From an uncultured Bradyrhizobium sp. (lineage in GTDB: Bacteria > Pseudomonadota > Alphaproteobacteria > Rhizobiales > Xanthobacteraceae), in contig NZ_CAKZJO010000054.1 in assembly GCF_936943645.1 (NCBI RefSeq), forward strand, positions 124,001 to 188,000: a stretch of 64,000 bases of DNA. The letters are read 5' to 3'. Shown here piece after piece: positions 60,471 to 64,000 of this stretch (position 1 is its first letter; each line of letters starts with the position of its first letter). Both the position numbers and the translations under genes were made by a program. Under the pieces are notes generated by a model. The model ran no database searches. It was not told where the DNA came from and saw nothing but the letters and a program-made list of their open reading frames with translations.

Positions 60471-62078
60471 TTATTCCGACTTGTCGATGTTCCAGAACAC
60501 CGGCGTTGCGGGACCGTCGAGCACGCCGGTCAGCGACTTGCGCCAGGCGGTCGGCACCTGATACTGGCCGAGCGGCATGTAGAGCACCTGATCGTAAGCC
60601 TCCTTCTGGATCTCGGTCGCGATCTTCTTTCGCTCCTCGAGCGAAGCGGCGCGAACAAAGGCGTCCTTGAGCTGCTCGATCTTGGCATCCTCCGGCCAGC
60701 CGAACCAGCCGCCCTTCTTGCCCTGCCCGCCGACAGCGACGTTGGTGATCGGATTGTCCGCGTCGGCGCTGACCCAGTTGGTGACGAACATGTTCCAGCC
60801 GCCCTCCTTCGGGGGCTTCTGGCTGGCGCGCCGGCTCACCACGGTCTGCCAGTCGGTCGCCTGCAGGTCGACCTTGAAGCCGGCTTCGCGCAGTTGCTGC
60901 GCGACGACGATGGGTTGCGCCTTCAGCGTCAGCACGTCGCCCGGCGCCATCAGCACGACAGGTGTTCCGTCGTAACCGGACTCGGCCAGCGCCTTCCGGG
61001 CCGCGGCCATGTCGCCTCCCTTCGCCAGGGTCTCACCTCCAACCTCCGTCGCGAACGGCGTGTCGCAGATGAAGGCGGCCGCGCAGGTCTTGTAGTATTT
61101 GGGATCGCCGATCATCGCGTCGAGCACGTCCTTCTGCTTGACCGCCAGAAACGCCGCGCGGCGAACCTTGACGTTGTCGAAGGGCGGATGAAGGAAGTTC
61201 ATCCGCGCGCCGGTCTGGAATCCGAACTTGTTCAGGATCTCGAGCTTGAGTTCCTTGTCGGCCTCGATGGCGGGCACCATCTCGATGGCGGGATTTTCCA
61301 TGAAGTCGACGTCGCCCGACTGCAGCGCGTTCAACGCCGTCTGCGCGTCCGGCATCGTGATCCATTCGACGCGGTCGACCTTCACCACCTTGCCGCCGGC
61401 GGTCCAACTCGCCGGTTCCTTGCGCGGCACGTAATCGGTGTTCTTGACATAGACCGACTTCACCCCCGGCTGGAATTCACCCTGCACGAACTTGAAGGGG
61501 CCGGAGCCGATCTGTTCCGGGATCTGCTTGTCCACCGTTGTCTCGGCGAGGCGCTTGGGCATCATGAAAGCGACGCGCGAGGACGGCTTGCCGATCGATT
61601 CCAGCACGAGCGCGTAAGGCTCCTTCAGCTTCAGCGTGATGGTCTTGGCGTCGGTCGCCTCGATGCTCGCGGTGAAGTCCATGAGCTTCTGGCCCATGCC
61701 GTCGACGGCGGCCCAGCGCTTCAGCGAGGCGACGCAGTCTTCTGCCGTCACCGGCGCGCCGTCATGCCACTTCAGGCCGTCGCGCAGGGTGAAGGTGTAG
61801 GTGAGCTTGTCGTCGGAGATCTTCCAGTCCGCCATCTGCGGCTGGATCTTGAAGTTCGAATCGGTCGCGACGAGCGTGTCGTAGACCATGTAGCCATGGT
61901 CACGCGTGATGTAGGCCGTGGTGAAGATCGGATCGAGGATGCGCAGGTCCGAATGCATCACCGCGGTGATGGTCTTGCCTGCGGCAAGAACTGGCGAGGC
62001 CAGTGCCGAAAGTGCCGCAACTGAAAGCACGAGTTTGGAGGCGAACGCGAGACGCCCCCGACGCATGAGTTGGAACAT
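60471..62078 (-). CDS. ABC substrate-binding protein, family 5 (peptide/opine/nickel type), copy 2
   Basis: This 535-residue protein has a signal peptide at about 1-33 (ALSALASPVLAAG). The SBP family 5 body includes DPIFTTAYITRDHGYMVYDT and LTYTFTLRDGLKWHDGAPVT, the family signature around the hinge. It should bind a small peptide, glutathione-like or related solute in the periplasm. It is about 80 percent identical by eye to the gene at 62,193. No permease or ATPase gene is in the window; these may lie beyond the right edge or elsewhere. Confidence 0.92.
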   Translation of the reverse strand: MFQLMRRGRLAFASKLVLSVAALSALASPVLAAGKTITAVMHSDLRILDPIFTTAYITRDHGYMVYDTLVATDSNFKIQPQMADWKISDDKLTYTFTLRDGLKWHDGAPVTAEDCVASLKRWAAVDGMGQKLMDFTASIEATDAKTITLKLKEPYALVLESIGKPSSRVAFMMPKRLAETTVDKQIPEQIGSGPFKFVQGEFQPGVKSVYVKNTDYVPRKEPASWTAGGKVVKVDRVEWITMPDAQTALNALQSGDVDFMENPAIEMVPAIEADKELKLEILNKFGFQTGARMNFLHPPFDNVKVRRAAFLAVKQKDVLDAMIGDPKYYKTCAAAFICDTPFATEVGGETLAKGGDMAAARKALAESGYDGTPVVLMAPGDVLTLKAQPIVVAQQLREAGFKVDLQATDWQTVVSRRASQKPPKEGGWNMFVTNWVSADADNPITNVAVGGQGKKGGWFGWPEDAKIEQLKDAFVRAASLEERKKIATEIQKEAYDQVLYMPLGQYQVPTAWRKSLTGVLDGPATPVFWNIDKSE

Positions 62079-62107
62079 TGTCGTTCTCCTAGCGAGCGGA
62101 TGGCGCG

Positions 62108-62133
62108 CGGCGCCGCTGATGACGGCGGCGCCG
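62108..62133 (-). terminator. hairpin downstream of SBP copy 1
   Basis: CGGCGCCGCT (62108-62117) with GGCGGCGCCG (62124-62133) is the same stem as at 60408 with one changed base. It lies 60 bp after the stop at 62193. It lacks a T-run on the minus strand, so termination may be partial and let transcription continue into copy 2. Confidence 0.55.
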
Positions 62134-62192
62134 CGAAAACGTTTCGCAGGGTGAAAGGCGCGCGATGCGCCCTTCCTTCGTAGGACTGTCCC

Positions 62193-63803
62193 TTACTCCG
62201 ACTTGTCGACGTTCCAGAACAGCGGCGTCGCCGGGCCGTCGAGCACGCCGGTCAGCGATTTGCGCCAGCCGCTCGGCGTCTGGTACTGCCCGAGCGGGAT
62301 ATAGATCACCTGCTCGTAGGCTTCCTTCTGGATGTCGGCTGCGATCTTCTTCTGCTCGTCGAGCGAGGGCGCGCGGACGAAGGCGTCCTTGAGCTGCTCG
62401 ATCTTGGGATCGTCTGCCCAGCCGAACCAGCCGCCCTTCTTGCCCTGGCCGCCGATCGAGAGATTGGCGATCGGGTTCGACACGTCGGGCGCGACCCAGT
62501 TGGTGAAGAACATGTTCCAGCCGCCCTCCTTCGGAGGCTTCTGGCTGGCGCGGCGGCTCACCACCGTCTGCCAGTCGGTCGCCTGCAGGTCGACCTTGAA
62601 GCCGGCCTCACGCATCAGCTGGGCGGCAACGATCGGTTGCGCCTTGAGCGTCGTGACGTCGCCGGGCGCCATGATCACGACCGGGGTGCCGTCATAGCCG
62701 GACTCGGCCAACGCCTTCTTGGCTTCGGCCATACCATTGCCCTTCGTCAGCGTCTCGGCGCCGACCTCGGTCGCAAACGGCGTATCGCAGATGAAGAAAG
62801 CGCCGCAGATCTTCTGGTACTTGGGATTGCCGACCAGCGCGTCGAGCACGTCCTTCTGGTTCATGGCCAGCAAGGCAGCACGTCGCACCTTCACGTTGTC
62901 AAACGGCGGATAAAGGAAGTTCATCCGGCCGAGCGTCTGATAGCCGAACTTGTTCAGGACCTCGATCGTGAGCTCCTTGTTCGCCTCAAGCACCGGCAGC
63001 ATGTCGTATGGCAGGTTCTCCATGAAATCGATGTCGCCCGACTGCAGCGCGTTCACTGCGGTCTGCGAGTCCGGCATGGTGATCCATTCGACGCGATCGA
63101 CCTTCACCACCTTGCCGCCGGAGGTCCAGCTCGCCGGCTCCTTGCGCGGCACGTAGTCGGTGTTCTTGACGTAGACCGCCTTCACGCCGGGCTGGAATTC
63201 AGACGCCACGAACTTGAACGGACCCGAACCGATCTGCTCGGGGATCTGCTTGTCCGGCGGCGTCTCGGCGAGGCGCTTCGGCATCATGAAGGCGACGCGC
63301 GAGGACGGCTTGCCGATGGAGTCGAGCACGAGGCCGTAAGGCTCCTTCAGCTTCAGCGTGATGGTCTTGGCGTCGGTCGCCTCGATGCTCGCGGTGAAGT
63401 CCATGAGCTTCTGGCCCATGCCGTCGACGGCGGCCCAGCGCTTCAGCGAGGCGACGCAGTCTTCTGCCGTCACCGGCGCGCCGTCATGCCACTTCAGGCC
63501 GTCGCGCAGGGTGAAGGTGTAGGTGAGCTTGTCGTCGGAGATCTTCCAGTCCGCCATCTCCGGCTGGATCTTGAAGTTGGAATCAGGAGCCACCAGCGTG
63601 TCGTAGACCATGTAGCCGTGGTCACGCGTGATGTAGGCCGTGGTGAAGATCGGATCGATGATGCGAAGGTCGGAATGCATCACCGCCGTGATGGTCTTGC
63701 CGGCGGCAAGCACCGGCGAGGCCAGCGCCGTCGAAAGCGCGACGACCGACAGCGCAAGTTTGGAGGCGAACGCGCGAGACCCCCGGCGCATGAAGTTGGA
63801 CAT
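62193..63803 (-). CDS. ABC substrate-binding protein, family 5, copy 1
   Basis: This 536-residue paralogue of the 60,471 gene has a signal peptide (about 1-34) and AGGAGAG upstream of the ATG at 63803. It shares the same family motifs. Segments 63335-63559 and 61613-61837 are identical over 225 bp, while other parts differ by many residues (for example residues 275-300 and 310-360). The copies may bind different ligands, since the divergent parts include ligand-facing loops. Confidence 0.93.
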   Translation of the reverse strand: MSNFMRRGSRAFASKLALSVVALSTALASPVLAAGKTITAVMHSDLRIIDPIFTTAYITRDHGYMVYDTLVAPDSNFKIQPEMADWKISDDKLTYTFTLRDGLKWHDGAPVTAEDCVASLKRWAAVDGMGQKLMDFTASIEATDAKTITLKLKEPYGLVLDSIGKPSSRVAFMMPKRLAETPPDKQIPEQIGSGPFKFVASEFQPGVKAVYVKNTDYVPRKEPASWTSGGKVVKVDRVEWITMPDSQTAVNALQSGDIDFMENLPYDMLPVLEANKELTIEVLNKFGYQTLGRMNFLYPPFDNVKVRRAALLAMNQKDVLDALVGNPKYQKICGAFFICDTPFATEVGAETLTKGNGMAEAKKALAESGYDGTPVVIMAPGDVTTLKAQPIVAAQLMREAGFKVDLQATDWQTVVSRRASQKPPKEGGWNMFFTNWVAPDVSNPIANLSIGGQGKKGGWFGWADDPKIEQLKDAFVRAPSLDEQKKIAADIQKEAYEQVIYIPLGQYQTPSGWRKSLTGVLDGPATPLFWNVDKSE

Positions 63804-64000
63804 AAAAAGTCTCTCCTGACGTGAAACTGTTCAAAGGCAGATTATTGGTTGAGCATATGGGTCGTTCTTTGGGCGAACTAACCACATGCAATGCCTTTAT
63901 CTTTCGAGACTTGCAGACAGTGTTGATCGCGTCAATCCGGTTTCGCTGCAGGCCCTGGCGGCGCGCGCACAGGCTCCACAAGGATCGGTTTGGCTCTACA

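Noticed and set aside
1..64000. CRISPR arrays, rRNA, transposase genes or prophage clusters
   Set aside because: No regular spacer-repeat series, rRNA segment, transposase or structural phage gene was found on either strand.

Overview
The window is high-GC chromosomal DNA from an alphaproteobacterium, very probably Bradyrhizobium or a close relative in the Nitrobacteraceae. The support is gene content (DUF3126 next to cysE, zf-CHCC protein, BTLCP peptidase, PAS_5 protein, many small secreted rhizobial proteins), CtrA-like TTAA-N7-TTAA boxes, EcfG-like GGAAC-N16-xGTT promoters, and several palindromic intergenic repeats typical of this group. It holds about 53 credible protein genes or gene remnants, one tRNA-Leu(UAA), and no rRNA, CRISPR array, insertion sequence or prophage.

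Layout. 1-4.1 kb: 3'-truncated PAS-type signalling gene, a gene-free repeat-bearing stretch, then a divergent LysR regulator / quinone oxidoreductase pair. 4.4-12 kb: secreted protein, patatin-like phospholipase, CBS protein, rhomboid protease, PAS_5 protein, DJ-1/PfpI membrane protein, secreted repeat protein, GNAT acetyltransferase, Gly-tailed secreted protein. 12-18.6 kb: DEAD-box RNA helicase with a DbpA-type RNA-binding domain, phosphoesterase, cupin, VOC protein, serine hydrolase and a broken DUF5680 gene. 18.6-25 kb: zinc dehydrogenase, MFS exporter, double-PilZ protein, BTLCP cysteine peptidase, CYTH-CHAD protein. 25.4-31.2 kb: GntR regulator divergent from an ABC importer operon that ends in a hydantoin-type racemase. 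31.3-37.6 kb: stress and envelope block with a Mn-catalase/YciF fusion, small secreted proteins, an RMF-like peptide, a PAS sensor without an output domain, and a gamma carbonic anhydrase. 37.8-42.7 kb: FAD oxidoreductase, DUF3126, CysE and a large membrane protein. 42.7-44.7 kb: a small AT-richer accessory islet with two unrecognised genes. 44.7-49.2 kb: hydrolase, membrane protein, zf-CHCC, FAD monooxygenase, lipoprotein, tRNA-Leu. 49.4-60.3 kb: a signal-less two-domain murein hydrolase, four GT-C type membrane glycosyltransferases (two in tandem), crotonase/TetR pair and a Bcr/CflA exporter. 60.5-63.8 kb: a tandem duplication of a family-5 solute-binding protein.

Most of the window is ordinary chromosomal core. 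The parts most worth follow-up are: a candidate orphan small RNA (about 33,583-33,676) with a perfect CRP-type site and an intrinsic terminator; the accessory islet at 42.7-44.7 kb, with a divergent nuclease-like protein and a small gene whose ribosome binding site can be hidden in a hairpin; the cytoplasmic-looking transglycosylase plus M15 peptidase protein; the mosaic duplication of the solute-binding proteins, which contains a 225-bp identical block; and a palindromic repeat lying at the start of an ABC permease gene. No single locus can be shown from sequence alone to be a wholly new system.
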